Assembly: GCA_022841325.1 (NCBI GenBank)
Contig: JALHRS010000045.1
Span: 1 to 46,720, forward strand
DNA from: Lysobacterales bacterium
GTDB lineage: Bacteria; Pseudomonadota; Gammaproteobacteria; Xanthomonadales; SZUA-5
DNA: 46,720 nt
Reading direction: 5' to 3'
Below are positions 1 through 10,435 of this stretch, in pieces. Each line of letters opens with the position of its first letter. The first letter of the stretch is position 1. The position numbers and the translations under genes were made by a program. The notes under the pieces were generated by a model. That model did not search any database. It saw nothing but the letters and a program-made list of their open reading frames with translations, and was not told where the DNA came from.

Positions 1-525
1 GGTGGCTGGCGCGAGTGTGGAGCAGCGGGCATGGGGCTGTTCGGTGGTCGCCCGGGCAGGTGCGTGGCCTCGGAATCCGGCGTCAATGCGAGCTGGCTGC
101 TTTGACGCGATCATGCTCAGGGGACATGTGGAAGATCCTGGGGTAGCGCGGCTCCGGCGCGCGTCGGCTGGAAAGGTGCGTCAAGGTAATACGCGCCGGC
201 GGCCGCGGCCTCGTCTGCCGGGCGCCGCGCGCTTGCCGTCGTTGCGCACAGGCCTTGGGTGCGGGCGCGCGGACCCGGCCTACCAAAGCCACGCGCCTCG
301 CCAGGAAGCCGGGTCTTTTGGGTCCAGAATCTCTGGACAGGCATGTCCCTTGGATCCGCGATAGGAACGGTCCAGCCTTTTCCCGAGTCCCGAGTCCCGA
401 GTCCCGAGTCCCGAGTCCCGAGTCCCGAGTCCCGAGTCCCGAGTCCCGTGCCCCGTGCCCCGTGCCCCGTGCCCCGTGCCCCGTGCCCCGTGCCCCGCTG
501 CTGCGCCATACTCGGGTTCCCTCCC
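1..525. other. Gene-poor, repeat-bearing stretch
   Basis: No convincing gene is seen here on either strand. The open frames are long only because the DNA is GC-rich and because a heptamer array is open in several frames. The stretch holds a degenerate palindrome near 321-345 that resembles the tccagac...gtctgga palindromes at 2631-2699. The heptanucleotide array at 382-493 follows it. The beginning of the window may also be a contig edge. Confidence 0.6.
382..493. repeat. Heptanucleotide tandem array in two blocks
   Basis: Nine perfect CCCGAGT units (382-444) are followed directly by seven perfect CCCGTGC units (445-493). The two unit types differ at two positions, so each block seems to have expanded separately after divergence. 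Three more CCCGAGT units lie at 2724-2744. In both places the array sits just downstream of a tccag/ctgga palindrome. Seven is not a multiple of three, so any frame crossing the array would shift when the copy number changes. The best start of the downstream gene (526) lies outside the array. Confidence 0.95.
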
Positions 526-993
526 ATGCCGAGCCCTGCCATGCGCTGGAAAAGATGGGCCCGCGTCGTCGGTGCCTGGCTGCTGGCGGTCGGCTGCACA
601 GCGGCACTGGGTTCGGTGCTGCAGACCCAGTTCAATCTGCAGGCCTTGATCGAACTCGGCCTGGCGATCCCCTGGCCGGTGCGGGTGACCACCACCTGGC
701 GCGATCTGATCGGATTCACTCCGGCCTATGCAGCCATCGTGGCCGGCGGTTTTGTGGTGGCTATTCCCATCGCCAGCTGGCTGCTGCGGCGCTGGCCGAG
801 GCAGCGCTGGCTGTTGCCGGCAGCCGGCGCGGTGGCGATCCTGACTGCGCTATTGCTGATGCAGTGGTTGCTGAAGCTGACTGCGATCGCCGCGGCTCGG
901 GATCCCTGGGCGGTGCTGGGTCTGGCGCTGGCCGGCGCTGCCGGCGGTTGGCTGTACCTGCGGCTGCGCGCTCCTCCACCGGCGAAAAGCTGA
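526..993 (+). CDS. Small integral membrane protein, function unknown
   Basis: I do not recognise this 155-residue protein. It has a basic N-terminus (MRWKRW) and about four hydrophobic segments. One is near residues 10-30 and one covers the stretch with PAYAAIVAGG. The third follows a short basic loop (LRRWPRQRW), and the last lies near the end before a basic tail with LYLRLRAP. This predicts an inner-membrane protein with no catalytic motif. The ATG at 526 or the one at 541 could be the start, and neither has a clear ribosome binding site. The frame is open further upstream, but only through the heptamer array, so I reject the longer form. It lies 162 bases before purA on the same strand. 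Confidence 0.6.
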   Translation: MPSPAMRWKRWARVVGAWLLAVGCTAALGSVLQTQFNLQALIELGLAIPWPVRVTTTWRDLIGFTPAYAAIVAGGFVVAIPIASWLLRRWPRQRWLLPAAGAVAILTALLLMQWLLKLTAIAAARDPWAVLGLALAGAAGGWLYLRLRAPPPAKS

Positions 994-1080
994 ACACGGG
1001 CCCGCGGTGGGCTGACGTGCCAGCGTCGTGCGCCGGCGCTCTCTCGGCATGATCCTGGGGTCGTCCGCGCTCCCTCGTGA

Positions 1081-2454
<1,374 letters not shown>

Positions 2455-2520
2455 TTGCGGTCAGGGTGACCCGGGGCAGGGAGCGCCGGGCCGCAGGCTG
2501 GCGCGCTGTTTCCTCATCGT

Positions 2521-2625
2521 CCGGCGTCATTGCGAGGAACGCAGTGACGAAGCAATCCAGTATTTTTGACGCTGTGCCTCTGGATTGCTTCCCCCGGATA
2601 AACTCCGGGGTCGCAATGACGCCGG
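2521..2625. repeat. MITE-like element with CGTCATTGCGA termini (copy A)
   Basis: The element is about 105 bp and is bounded by perfect 15-base inverted ends (CCGGCGTCATTGCGA and its complement). Inside are a second inverted pair around GAAGCAATCCAG and CTGGATTGCTTC and an AT-rich centre. Related copies lie at 27811-27932, 32701-32800 and 32830-32918. It has no coding capacity, so if it moves it must be mobilised in trans. Confidence 0.9.
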
Positions 2626-2630
2626 CTTTT

Positions 2631-2699
2631 GTAGGTCCAGACTTGTCTGGACGCTCCTGGTGTCTTGCTGAAGAAGCGTCCAGACAAGTCTGGACCTAC
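2631..2699. repeat. GTAG-type REP pair, TCCAGAC family
   Basis: Two perfect 25-base arms (2631-2655 and 2675-2699) face each other across a 19-base spacer. Each arm begins at its outer end with GTAG and contains the inner palindrome CCAGACTTGTCTGG. A GTAG foot on an imperfect hairpin is the known hallmark of REP sequences handled by RAYT (Y1) transposases. A single related arm occurs near 44157-44183. Confidence 0.9.
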
Positions 2700-2723
2700 C
2701 AGAGCCCGCAAGCCGTAGCCTTT

Positions 2724-2744
2724 CCCGAGTCCCGAGTCCCGAGT
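2724..2744. repeat. Three CCCGAGT heptamers
   Basis: This is a short version of the 382-493 array, preceded by a similar CCTTT flank (agcctttcccgag here, cagccttttcccgag there). Confidence 0.9.
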
Positions 2745-2778
2745 CCCGGTGTTGTCGGGACCCGGGCCCGGAGCGTCC

Positions 2779-5700
2779 TCAGAACTCGAAGCGTCCACCC
2801 AGATTGAGCGAGCCGCGATCGAAGTCGTCGTTGCCGAAGGTGTGGCGGTAGGAGACGTAGGCCTGTCTGCCGTTGGCCATCAGATAGACGAAGCCCAAAC
2901 CGGCGCTGCCGTAGCTGGAATCGGTGCCCTGCTGATCGAGACGGAACAGCTGGCTGGGGCTGCCGCTGACCAGATTGGCCTGCGCCCGTGGATCGTCACT
3001 GTTCTCGCTGTTCAGGCTGAGATCGAACTGCGGCATGAGTACGCCGGTGTCCAGGCTGATGGCGCGCCCGATCTGCACGCCCAGACTGAGCTGCGTGGTC
3101 TTGAAACTCTGATCGCGATAGACGACGTTGTAGGCGCCAGCACCGGTTTCGGTGAAGGCGTCGACATCGTTGCGGATGTAGCGCAGACCCAGATTCGGGG
3201 TCACGGTCCAGGCGCCGTAGTTCAGGTGGTAACCGGCAGAAGTCGCCAGGGTCAACTGGGTCGAATCGGCATCGCCACGCGCGAGTTCATCCACCTGCAG
3301 GCCGCCAACCTGGAAGCGGATCGAGCGCGTCTGATCCAGTTGGACATTGCCATAGGTCAGGCGGCTGTCGAGGTAGAAACGATCGTTGACGTAGTAGGAG
3401 CCATAGCCGGTGAACAGCAGGCTCTTGGCGTCCAGCTCACTGCCGGTGTTCACGTCCGAGGTGAACTTTGCGTAGCCCAGGGCCGCGCCGACCACCGATC
3501 GGTTGCTCAGTCGGTAGTCGATGCCGGCCGTGATGCCGCGCGAGCTGTAGTCCACGCCGACCCTGCCGGTGGAGTAGCGCAGATCCTGCTGACCGTCGGT
3601 GATGTTGCCGTTGACGAAGAAACCCCAGGGGCTGATCAGCCCGCCTTCGTCATCGCCATAGCCCAATGCCGCCTGCAAGGCATCGCCGGCCAGCGACAGC
3701 GGAATGGACTGGCCGCCGGAATTGACGGTGAGTCCGGACAGGCTGAATCCGCCACCACCGCGACGCAGCTCGTTGAGGCGGGCATCGACGTTGAAGAACT
3801 GGGTGGACGCGATTTCGCGCAACACCAGCTGCTGCGCCAGGACTTCATCCGGAGCGATCGCCCGCAGGGCGTCGGTGACTTCGCCGGTGCGGCCGTCATC
3901 GGCGGCATCCAGAATCTCGTCGCAGACGGCCGCAAGCGCGCTGGCAGGGTTGGCGCATTCGGCCGAGACCACCGGCAGCGCCGCCTCGGATGCCGGATCG
4001 ACTGCAGCCTGGTCCAACAGGTCGCTGATCTGATCGAGCGTGCGGTCGTTGATCCGGGTGGTCTGGGTCGAGCGGTTGTTGGCCGGGTTGGGGTCGTTGG
4101 TGGACGCCGAAACCACGCCTTCATTGCTGATCGAGCTGCCAGTGGTGGGCGCGCGCACGGCGATCGTCGCTGCCGCCGATGCGCCGGCTGCCAATGGCGT
4201 CCCCAGCGTGCAGCGGACCGTGCCGGCGGTGTTGGTACAGGTGAAGCCGGCGCCGCTGGCGCTGACGAAAGTCAGGGCTGTAGGCAGCGTGTCACTGACG
4301 ACAACGCCGCTCGCCGCTTCGGGTCCGGCATTGCTGACCGTCAGCGTGTAGCTGTACTGGGCGCCCGCCGCCACCGGGTCTACGCTGTCGGTCTTGACGA
4401 TGGAGAGATCAGCGCCGCCGGCCTGATAGCTGACTGCGACCTGGCCCATGTTGTTGGCCGGAACCGGATCGGTGACCGAGGACACCACCCGGAGCGCCAT
4501 GTCGGCGATGCCGGTGGCGCCGGGCAGCACCCGCGCGGAGATGTTCAGATTCTCGGTGGCATTCACGGCGATGTTGGTGCGCGTGCACTCGACCTGGCGC
4601 GCTCTGACTGTGCAGGTCCAGCCGTTGCCGCTGGCGCCGACCGCTTCGAGGGCCGCGGACAGCGTGCCGACAAAGATCACGGCCGTAGCCGGATCGGGGC
4701 CGATATTGTTGACCGCGACTTCAAAACTCACATTCTGGCCCGTTAGAACCGAGGCCGGTACAGCTCTGCCACTGACGCCCAGATCTGCCCGCAGCGGCGG
4801 CGGCGGAGGCGGTTCGGCCGTGATTTCGGTGGTTTCGGTGTCGGCGTTGTTGGCGCTGTTGGAGTCGGGCTCGTTCGAGCTCACGGTGGCCCGATTGCTC
4901 AGATTGGTGGCCTGCGCCGGCGCCCTGACCTCGATCGACACCGTGGAACTGGCACCCGCTTGCAGCGATCCGGCGAGCGTGCAGCTGACGGTGCTGCTGC
5001 CGCTGCAGGTCCAGCCGGTGCCGGTGGCGGCGACCAGTGTGAGGCCGGCTGGAAGCGTATCTTCAACCCGCACGCCGGTGGCGGCGGCGCCGCCCAGATT
5101 GCTGACCGTCAGCAGATAGCTGAAAGTGCTGTTGGTCCGCACCGGATCGGCGCTGTCACTCTTGGCGATGGCGAGGTCGACCGGCATCGGTGGCGGTGCC
5201 ACCACATCCACCGTGGCCGAGGACACCAGCGCCGTGCTGTTCGACAGCGAGGTCATCCGGGCGCTGTTGGAAATGCTGCGGGGCGTGGCTGGCGCCCGAA
5301 CCTGAATGTTGAAGTCGGCGCTACGGCCCGGGATCAGCTCGGGAAGCCGGCAGTCGACGGTGTTGCCGTCGATGCGGCAGGTCCAATCTGGACCGGCGGC
5401 GCTGAGGATGGTCAGTGCCGAGGGAACCTGATCGATGACCACCAGACCGAACTCGGGGCTGGAGCCTTCGTTGCTCGCACGAATGTTGAAGCTGAACTCT
5501 TCATTGACCTGAACCTGTTGGGCGCTGGCAGATTTCAGCAGACGCAGATTCGCCGCAGGCCGAGTGCCGGCATTGACTTGCAGGGGCCAGCTGCGCGGAA
5601 TCACAAAAGGGCTTCCGCGCAAGGGTGAGCCTGGCCCTACCTGATCACAGTTCAGCGTCGCCGTGACGGCCGTGGCACGCACGGTGGCCGTCAGGTTCAG

Positions 5701-6420
5701 TGTCTGGACTGCCGTGGTCGCGCCGACAAAGGTAAACGACGCGCCCTGGAAGCCGGCAATGGTGCCGGGAACGGATTCGCCGGTCACCGTACAGTTGTTG
5801 AACTGTGTGGTGGCGCCAATGCCGGTCCCGAAACCACCGCTGGGTGTGATGCGGATGGAACCGTTGGCAGTGCTGCCGACCAGGTTCGTGCTGGAGCTGA
5901 AGGTCACCGGAGAACCGGGTGCGGGATTGAAGCTCAGGCTGGGCGCGGTGGTTGGTGGCAACGGCGGGCATTGCAGCGGCCAGCTCCGCGACTGCCCGGT
6001 ACTGCCGCCCGGGGCTTCGTTGCAGAACAGCGTGGCGGTGCGCGGACTGATGCCGGCCGCGCAGCTCAGGCCAATGCTGGCCGCCGGCGACCCGGGCAGG
6101 AAACTGAAGCTGCTGGGAGAGACGGAGAAGCTGCCCTGGTCAGGCCCGGTCAGACTGCAGCTCAGGCCCATGGTCGCGAAGCTGCCGGTTCCCATGCCAC
6201 CAACCGGCGTCACCAGGATCGATGCGCTGCCGGTAACACCGGACAGGTTGAAATTGATGTTCGTGCCGGCCGCCGGTGCGTAGTTGAGTGACGGCGGAAA
6301 CACATTGCCAGGCGCTTGCGCCTGTGCGGTCGATGCGACCGCCAGCAACAGCGCGCATCCCAGCGTCAGCAAGGCGCTGGTGCGGGCGCCGGGCGGCCTG
6401 ATTTCTCGTGTGTGGGTCAT
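2779..6420 (-). CDS. Autotransporter-type surface protein with DUF11-like repeats
   Basis: The 1213-residue protein starts at an ATG with AGGAG eight bases upstream. Residues 1-35 form a Sec signal peptide ending AQA. Two related beta-rich modules follow (about 42-151 and 159-282). Each opens with a P-x-L-x-[YF]-x-P-A motif and ends in SWPLQ. Next come four DUF11-like repeats (about 289-405, 414-530, 545-665, 669-790), with the usual DTLPAGLT and GxGWTC motifs. A polar, partly helical linker spans about 791-890. The last 290 residues alternate aromatic and polar residues and end in Phe (GGRFEF), as an outer-membrane autotransporter barrel does. It is probably displayed on the surface or used in adhesion, but the passenger has no catalytic motif and the target is unknown. 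The first two modules recur in the protein at 25945-27681. Confidence 0.88.
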   Translation of the reverse strand: MTHTREIRPPGARTSALLTLGCALLLAVASTAQAQAPGNVFPPSLNYAPAAGTNINFNLSGVTGSASILVTPVGGMGTGSFATMGLSCSLTGPDQGSFSVSPSSFSFLPGSPAASIGLSCAAGISPRTATLFCNEAPGGSTGQSRSWPLQCPPLPPTTAPSLSFNPAPGSPVTFSSSTNLVGSTANGSIRITPSGGFGTGIGATTQFNNCTVTGESVPGTIAGFQGASFTFVGATTAVQTLNLTATVRATAVTATLNCDQVGPGSPLRGSPFVIPRSWPLQVNAGTRPAANLRLLKSASAQQVQVNEEFSFNIRASNEGSSPEFGLVVIDQVPSALTILSAAGPDWTCRIDGNTVDCRLPELIPGRSADFNIQVRAPATPRSISNSARMTSLSNSTALVSSATVDVVAPPPMPVDLAIAKSDSADPVRTNSTFSYLLTVSNLGGAAATGVRVEDTLPAGLTLVAATGTGWTCSGSSTVSCTLAGSLQAGASSTVSIEVRAPAQATNLSNRATVSSNEPDSNSANNADTETTEITAEPPPPPPLRADLGVSGRAVPASVLTGQNVSFEVAVNNIGPDPATAVIFVGTLSAALEAVGASGNGWTCTVRARQVECTRTNIAVNATENLNISARVLPGATGIADMALRVVSSVTDPVPANNMGQVAVSYQAGGADLSIVKTDSVDPVAAGAQYSYTLTVSNAGPEAASGVVVSDTLPTALTFVSASGAGFTCTNTAGTVRCTLGTPLAAGASAAATIAVRAPTTGSSISNEGVVSASTNDPNPANNRSTQTTRINDRTLDQISDLLDQAAVDPASEAALPVVSAECANPASALAAVCDEILDAADDGRTGEVTDALRAIAPDEVLAQQLVLREIASTQFFNVDARLNELRRGGGGFSLSGLTVNSGGQSIPLSLAGDALQAALGYGDDEGGLISPWGFFVNGNITDGQQDLRYSTGRVGVDYSSRGITAGIDYRLSNRSVVGAALGYAKFTSDVNTGSELDAKSLLFTGYGSYYVNDRFYLDSRLTYGNVQLDQTRSIRFQVGGLQVDELARGDADSTQLTLATSAGYHLNYGAWTVTPNLGLRYIRNDVDAFTETGAGAYNVVYRDQSFKTTQLSLGVQIGRAISLDTGVLMPQFDLSLNSENSDDPRAQANLVSGSPSQLFRLDQQGTDSSYGSAGLGFVYLMANGRQAYVSYRHTFGNDDFDRGSLNLGGRFEF

Positions 6421-6612
6421 GGTTCAGGCTCCTGAAAATGTATCAGTGCAGTTGTTTGAGGCGGATTGTAACGTTGAAATCCGACGCGCGTGCGTCGAAC
6501 TGGGCAGGCATCGCCGGTACCGAAGCAAAACGCCCTTGCTCCAAGGCATTCAGGGCCGACCCCTTTCGAGATCAGCCCCGCTTCTCCATCTGGATCACGG
6601 GCGCGGCCGTCG
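6421..6612. other. Gap between psd and the autotransporter gene
   Basis: Both flanking genes are on the minus strand, so this 192-base gap should carry the autotransporter promoter. The ribosome binding site AGGAG lies next to 6420. I see no repeat and no convincing -35/-10 pair. Confidence 0.4.
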
Positions 6613-7494
6613 TCAGGGGCCGTCAGCCTGTGTGACCGCTGCCGTGCTCAGTCGCTGCCCCATTTGCACCGGCATGTCCGCAGCCCAGGCTTTGTCCCAA
6701 TCCGGAAGGGCGGCAGCGCTGAGCACGATCACCGTGGAGCCCATGTTGAAGCGGCCGATTTCGGCGCCTACCGCGAATTCAGGAGCCTGATCCTCGGGGT
6801 AGTCCTGGACCCGCACCTGGTCGGCATACGGCGGCGTGACCTCGCCGTCGAAGGTGGTTTCGATGCTGGAGACGAAGATGGCACCGACCAGGATCACCGC
6901 CAGTGGGCCCTGGTCGGTGTCCAGCAGCAGCGCCAGGCGCTCGTTGCGGGCAAACAGCCGCGGTATGGATTCGGTGGTCCACGGGGCCACGCTGAACAAT
7001 CGTCCGGGAACATGGATGGATCGGCGCAATCGACCGCCGTAGGGCACGTGTACCCGGTGGTAATCGCGTGGCGACAGATAGATGGTGGCAAAGCCGCCGC
7101 CCTCAAAGCGCGCGGCCTCATCCTCGCGCCCGCCCAGCAGTTCGGAGACGGTGTAGTCCATGCCCTTGGCCTGGACGATGCGGCCGTCACGGATGCGCCC
7201 GATCTGCGAGATGCGGCCGTCGGACGGTGACACCAGCGCGCCGCCGTCCGACGCTATGGGTCGAGCTTCCGGACGCAGCGCCCGCGTGAAGAAATCATTG
7301 AAGCTGGCGTAGGCCTCCGGATCGGGCTCCAGTGCATCGGACAGGTCGATCTTGTAGGCCCGACTCAGACTCTTGATCAGCAGCCGCTTCCACGGTCCCC
7401 AGGTCCAGCGCATCAGGTAATAGACAATCCTGGACAGGAATTGATGCGGCAGCATCAACTGCAGGGCAACGCCCAGATCCCTTTGCAATCCCAT
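6613..7494 (-). CDS. psd: Phosphatidylserine decarboxylase proenzyme
   Basis: It converts phosphatidylserine to phosphatidylethanolamine at the inner membrane. The precursor of 293 residues matches the length of the E. coli enzyme. The N-terminal hydrophobic part (LMLPHQFLSRIVYYL) is the membrane-associated region. The catalytic triad is visible as D92 (SPSDGRI), H147 (YHRVHVP) and S253 in NMGSTVIV. Self-cleavage before that Ser makes the pyruvoyl group. The ATG at 7494 is chosen because AGGAG lies just upstream, inside the end of sco, and the sco stop TGA sits two bases before this start. The pair is thus probably translationally coupled. An in-frame start at 7515 is possible but would bury this site. 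Confidence 0.96.
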   Translation of the reverse strand: MGLQRDLGVALQLMLPHQFLSRIVYYLMRWTWGPWKRLLIKSLSRAYKIDLSDALEPDPEAYASFNDFFTRALRPEARPIASDGGALVSPSDGRISQIGRIRDGRIVQAKGMDYTVSELLGGREDEAARFEGGGFATIYLSPRDYHRVHVPYGGRLRRSIHVPGRLFSVAPWTTESIPRLFARNERLALLLDTDQGPLAVILVGAIFVSSIETTFDGEVTPPYADQVRVQDYPEDQAPEFAVGAEIGRFNMGSTVIVLSAAALPDWDKAWAADMPVQMGQRLSTAAVTQADGP

Positions 7495-7495
7495 C

Positions 7496-8164
7496 TCAGT
7501 TCTCCTGACGATCAATCAGCGTGGCGAGGTCGGCGGCCATCACTTCGGCTGTGTGCGGTGGGCGCATCAACCCGACCAGTCGGGCCTGCGGGTCGACGAT
7601 CAGCAGCGAGGCGCTGTGATCCATGGTGTAGTCCTGCGGACCGCTGCCGGTAGCGACCTTGGCGTAGATCACGCCTACAGCCCGGGTCAGTCCCAGCAGC
7701 TGTTCCTGGCTGCCGGTGGCGGCCTCGAAAGCGGGGTCGAAGAAGGCGACATAGGCAGCCAGTTGCGGCGGCAGGTCGCGCTCGGGATCGACCGACACGA
7801 AGCTGACGGCGATATCGGCGTCAGGTCGTTCGCTCCTGAGTTTCGCCAGCGCCGCCTTGGTGGTGGCGAGCGTGGTGGGGCAGACGTCCGGGCAATGGGT
7901 GAAGCCGAAGAACACCAGCCGCCAGCGACCCTGCCAGTCCTTCTTCGTAAGGCTGCGGCCATCGGCGCTTTCCAGCGTGAACTCGGGCAGCGGCTTGGGT
8001 TGCGGATACAGCAGGGAGCCCTGCAGCTGCAGCACTGCCTCCGGCGTCGCCCCACGGCCGTCGAACATCTGCTTGCTGGCCAGGAAACCGGCAATGCCGG
8101 CGATTGCGGCCAGCGCCACTATGATCCAGGGCAGCTTGCGTTCCAGGTGCTGCATGACGCTCAT
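7496..8164 (-). CDS. sco: SCO1/SenC-family copper chaperone
   Basis: The family delivers copper to the CuA centre of cytochrome c oxidase at the outer face of the inner membrane. The protein has 222 residues. One N-terminal membrane anchor (about 12-29) is followed by a thioredoxin-like fold. The copper ligands are in place: C91 and C95 in CPDVCP, and H183 in MDHSA. The ATG at 8164 is preceded by GGAG ten bases upstream. A GTG-started frame reaches 8281, but that extension lacks family similarity. The gene runs directly into psd. No oxidase subunit gene is in the window, so the partner is inferred from the family. A possible short cysteine-rich leader lies just upstream (8191-8259). Confidence 0.93.
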   Translation of the reverse strand: MSVMQHLERKLPWIIVALAAIAGIAGFLASKQMFDGRGATPEAVLQLQGSLLYPQPKPLPEFTLESADGRSLTKKDWQGRWRLVFFGFTHCPDVCPTTLATTKAALAKLRSERPDADIAVSFVSVDPERDLPPQLAAYVAFFDPAFEAATGSQEQLLGLTRAVGVIYAKVATGSGPQDYTMDHSASLLIVDPQARLVGLMRPPHTAEVMAADLATLIDRQEN

Positions 8165-8190
8165 CGGCGGGGTTCTCCAGATTGGCCTTG

Positions 8191-8259
8191 TCACCGCTGG
8201 CAGACCACGCAGCAGGCTGCGCTGCCGTGGCTGCCCGCGGACGGGAATGGGAATGGCAT
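8191..8259 (-). CDS. Possible cysteine-rich leader peptide upstream of sco
   Basis: This 22-codon frame starts with ATG and ends SAACCVVCQR then stop, 26 bases before the sco start. A TATACT hexamer (8266-8271) lies seven bases upstream of the ATG, so transcription could begin close to the start codon and the frame might be leaderless. The matching -35 is poor. Overlapping it in another frame is a CxxCG motif (8262-8281). Together these also resemble a frame-broken zinc-ribbon remnant. A metal- or cysteine-sensing leader is one idea and a chance frame is the other. Confidence 0.2.
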   Translation of the reverse strand: MPFPFPSAGSHGSAACCVVCQR

Positions 8260-8362
8260 GGCCGCAGTATAGGCAGGGCACGCCGAGGGCATGTGCAACC
8301 CAGGTTCAGCCAGGAGTGCCTTCTCGGGTCAATCGGTGCGAACATCGCGGGGTTTGCACCAG

Positions 8363-9313
8363 ATGCGGGGATCAGACTTGACCGAGGTACTCAGCAGCGT
8401 CTGCGACTTCATTCGCTACGCGACCAGCCGATTCAACGAGGCCGGGCTCAGTTTCAGCCAGGGCTTCGACAGTGCCCTGGATGAGGCCAGCTATCTGGTG
8501 TTGACCAGCTTGCACCTGCCGCACGATCTGCCGCCGGCCTATGCTGCGGCGACGCTGCTGCCGGAAGAGCGGGCCACTCTGCTGGGTCTGATTGCGCGCC
8601 GCGTCGATGAGCGGGTGCCGGTGGCCTATCTGACCGGCGAGGCCTGGTTTGCCGGGATGTCCTTCAGGGTCAGTCCGGAGGTGCTGATTCCGCGCTCGCC
8701 CATCGCCGAGTTGATCGAACGCGGTTTTGAGCCGTGGATGGGCGGTGCCGCGATCGAACGGGCGCTGGATCTGTGTTGCGGCAGCGGCTGCATCGGCATT
8801 GCCACCGCGGTGCATCTGCCCGATGCGCACGTGGATCTGGTGGATATCTCGGCCCCGGCACTGGCCCTGGCTGCCGAAAATGCGGCCGACCATGGGGTCA
8901 GTGAGCGCGTCGAGGTGATCGAATCCGATGCCTTTGCGGCACTCGCCGGGCGTCGCTACGATCTGATCGTCAGCAACCCGCCCTATGTCGGCGTTGAGGA
9001 ATACCAGGCCTTGCCTGGCGAGTTCAGCCATGAGCCGCGTCTGGCACTGGTGTCCGGCCGCGATGGTCTGGACCTGCCGCTGCAGATTCTGGCCGCAGCG
9101 GCCGAGCACCTTGAGCCGCACGGCGTGCTGGTGCTGGAGGTCGGTGCTTCCGAGACGGCCCTGATCGAGGCGCTGCCGGATGTTCCGTTCACCTGGGTGG
9201 ACTTCGAGCGCGGCGGTTCCGGGGTGGCGGTGCTGGATCGGGCCACGCTGGTGGCGTGTGCGAGTCAGTTCGCGCAGGCACTGGCCCAGCGCCGATCGGG
9301 AAGCTCCGAATGA
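8363..9313 (+). CDS. prmB: Ribosomal protein L3 glutamine N5-methyltransferase
   Basis: It methylates a conserved Gln of ribosomal protein L3 using S-adenosylmethionine. From the ATG at 8363 the protein has 316 residues. An N-terminal helical substrate-binding part is followed by a Rossmann fold with the SAM motif [11 protein letters not shown] and the catalytic NPPY at residues 205-208, typical of Gln methyltransferases. The HEPRLAL segment and neighbouring aroC favour PrmB over the release-factor enzyme PrmC, which usually sits beside prfA. A TTG at 8378 with GGGGA upstream is an alternative start. The stop overlaps the aroC start as ATGA. Confidence 0.93.
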   Translation: MRGSDLTEVLSSVCDFIRYATSRFNEAGLSFSQGFDSALDEASYLVLTSLHLPHDLPPAYAAATLLPEERATLLGLIARRVDERVPVAYLTGEAWFAGMSFRVSPEVLIPRSPIAELIERGFEPWMGGAAIERALDLCCGSGCIGIATAVHLPDAHVDLVDISAPALALAAENAADHGVSERVEVIESDAFAALAGRRYDLIVSNPPYVGVEEYQALPGEFSHEPRLALVSGRDGLDLPLQILAAAAEHLEPHGVLVLEVGASETALIEALPDVPFTWVDFERGGSGVAVLDRATLVACASQFAQALAQRRSGSSE

Positions 9314-10428
9314 GTGCGGCGAACACCTTCGGGCGCTCCTTCTGCGTCACCACCTTTGGCGAGAGTCACGGGCCCGCCATCGGTTGCGTGATCGACGGTT
9401 GCCCGCCGGGCATTGCCATCGCGGCCGAGGATTTCAGGCACGATCTGGAACGGCGCGCCACCGGGCGCTCGCGCTTTACCAGTCAGCGCCGGGAAACCGA
9501 TGAAGTGGAGATCCTGTCCGGGGTCTACCAGGGCCGCAGCACCGGCACCCCGATCGCACTGCTGATCCGCAACACTGACGCCCGCTCGAAGGACTACGGC
9601 GACATCGCGCTGAGTTTCCGTCCCGGGCATGCCGACTACACCTATTGGCACAAGTACGGCATCCGCGATCCGCGCGGCGGCGGCCGCTCATCGGCGCGGG
9701 AGACCACCATGCGGGTGGCCGCGGCGGTGATCGCCAAACGCTATTTGGCCGAGCAGCATGGCATCGCCATCCAGGCCTGGTTGAGCGGTATCGGCCCCTA
9801 TGTGCCGCAGCGCATCGAGCGCGGCAGCGTCGAGGACAATCCGCTGTTCTGGCCGGATCCTTCGCAGCTGCCCGAGATCGAGGCCTATCTCGATGGCTTG
9901 CGCAAATCCGGGGATTCGGTCGGGGCGCGCCTGAGCGTGATCGCCGAGAACGTGCCGGTGGGCCTGGGCGAGCCGATCTACGGCAAGCTCGATTCCGACA
10001 TCGCCATGGCGCTGATGAGCATCAACGCGGTCAAGGCGGTCGAGATCGGCGACGGCGTCGCCGTGTGCGGCCAGCGCGGCAGCGAGCATCGCGATGAGCT
10101 GAGCGCCGAGGGCTTCCGGTCCAACCGCGCTGGCGGCATTCTCGGCGGCATCTCCAGCGGCCAGAACATCCTGGCGCATGCCGCGATCAAGCCGACTTCC
10201 AGCATTCTGGTGCCCGGCCAGACCCTGAACACCGCCGGCGAGGCCAGTGAACTGGTCACGCGCGGCCGCCACGACCCCTGCGTGGGCATACGCGCGGTGC
10301 CGATCATGGAAGCCATGCTGGCGCTGGTGCTGATGGACCACGTATTGCGCCATCGCGCCCAGTGCGGCGGCGTGCCGCCGCAGACTCCCCGCATCGCCGC
10401 CGATCCATTCAATCCGGAAACCCACTGA
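9310..10428 (+). CDS. aroC: Chorismate synthase
   Basis: It removes phosphate from 5-enolpyruvylshikimate-3-phosphate to give chorismate, using reduced FMN, and is the last step of the shikimate pathway. Its 372 residues match the family length. Family signatures are [15 protein letters not shown] near the N-terminus, the [14 protein letters not shown] region, [17 protein letters not shown] and the late [15 protein letters not shown]. The ATG at 9310 overlaps the prmB stop by four bases, which indicates coupled translation. Chorismate made here feeds the tryptophan genes 5 kb downstream, although the first trp genes (trpE, trpD, trpC) are not in the window. Confidence 0.98.
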   Translation: MSAANTFGRSFCVTTFGESHGPAIGCVIDGCPPGIAIAAEDFRHDLERRATGRSRFTSQRRETDEVEILSGVYQGRSTGTPIALLIRNTDARSKDYGDIALSFRPGHADYTYWHKYGIRDPRGGGRSSARETTMRVAAAVIAKRYLAEQHGIAIQAWLSGIGPYVPQRIERGSVEDNPLFWPDPSQLPEIEAYLDGLRKSGDSVGARLSVIAENVPVGLGEPIYGKLDSDIAMALMSINAVKAVEIGDGVAVCGQRGSEHRDELSAEGFRSNRAGGILGGISSGQNILAHAAIKPTSSILVPGQTLNTAGEASELVTRGRHDPCVGIRAVPIMEAMLALVLMDHVLRHRAQCGGVPPQTPRIAADPFNPETH

Positions 10429-10435
10429 GCCCTTC

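Larger units (their letters stand above)
2455..2778. other. Intergenic stretch between purA and the autotransporter gene
   Basis: The two genes converge here and no reading frame is credible. The stretch is nearly filled by three repeats: a MITE-like element (2521-2625), a GTAG palindrome pair (2631-2699) and three CCCGAGT heptamers (2724-2744). The palindromes are the only candidates for a bidirectional terminator, since no hairpin followed by a T-run is visible. Confidence 0.8.

Noticed and set aside
382..493. The array as a possible CRISPR
   Set aside because: The units are seven bases with no spacers, and no cas gene is present.
83..607. Minus-strand frames translating the heptamer array as GTRDSGL and ARGTGHG repeats
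   Set aside because: A 7-base array translates into a repeat in every open frame. There is no start signal, no conserved domain and no support outside the array.
2749..4746. A 665-codon plus-strand frame opposite the autotransporter gene
   Set aside because: It is a shadow of the minus-strand gene. Its protein is low-complexity Ala/Gly/Asp-rich with no signal or domain, and it starts within the repeats.
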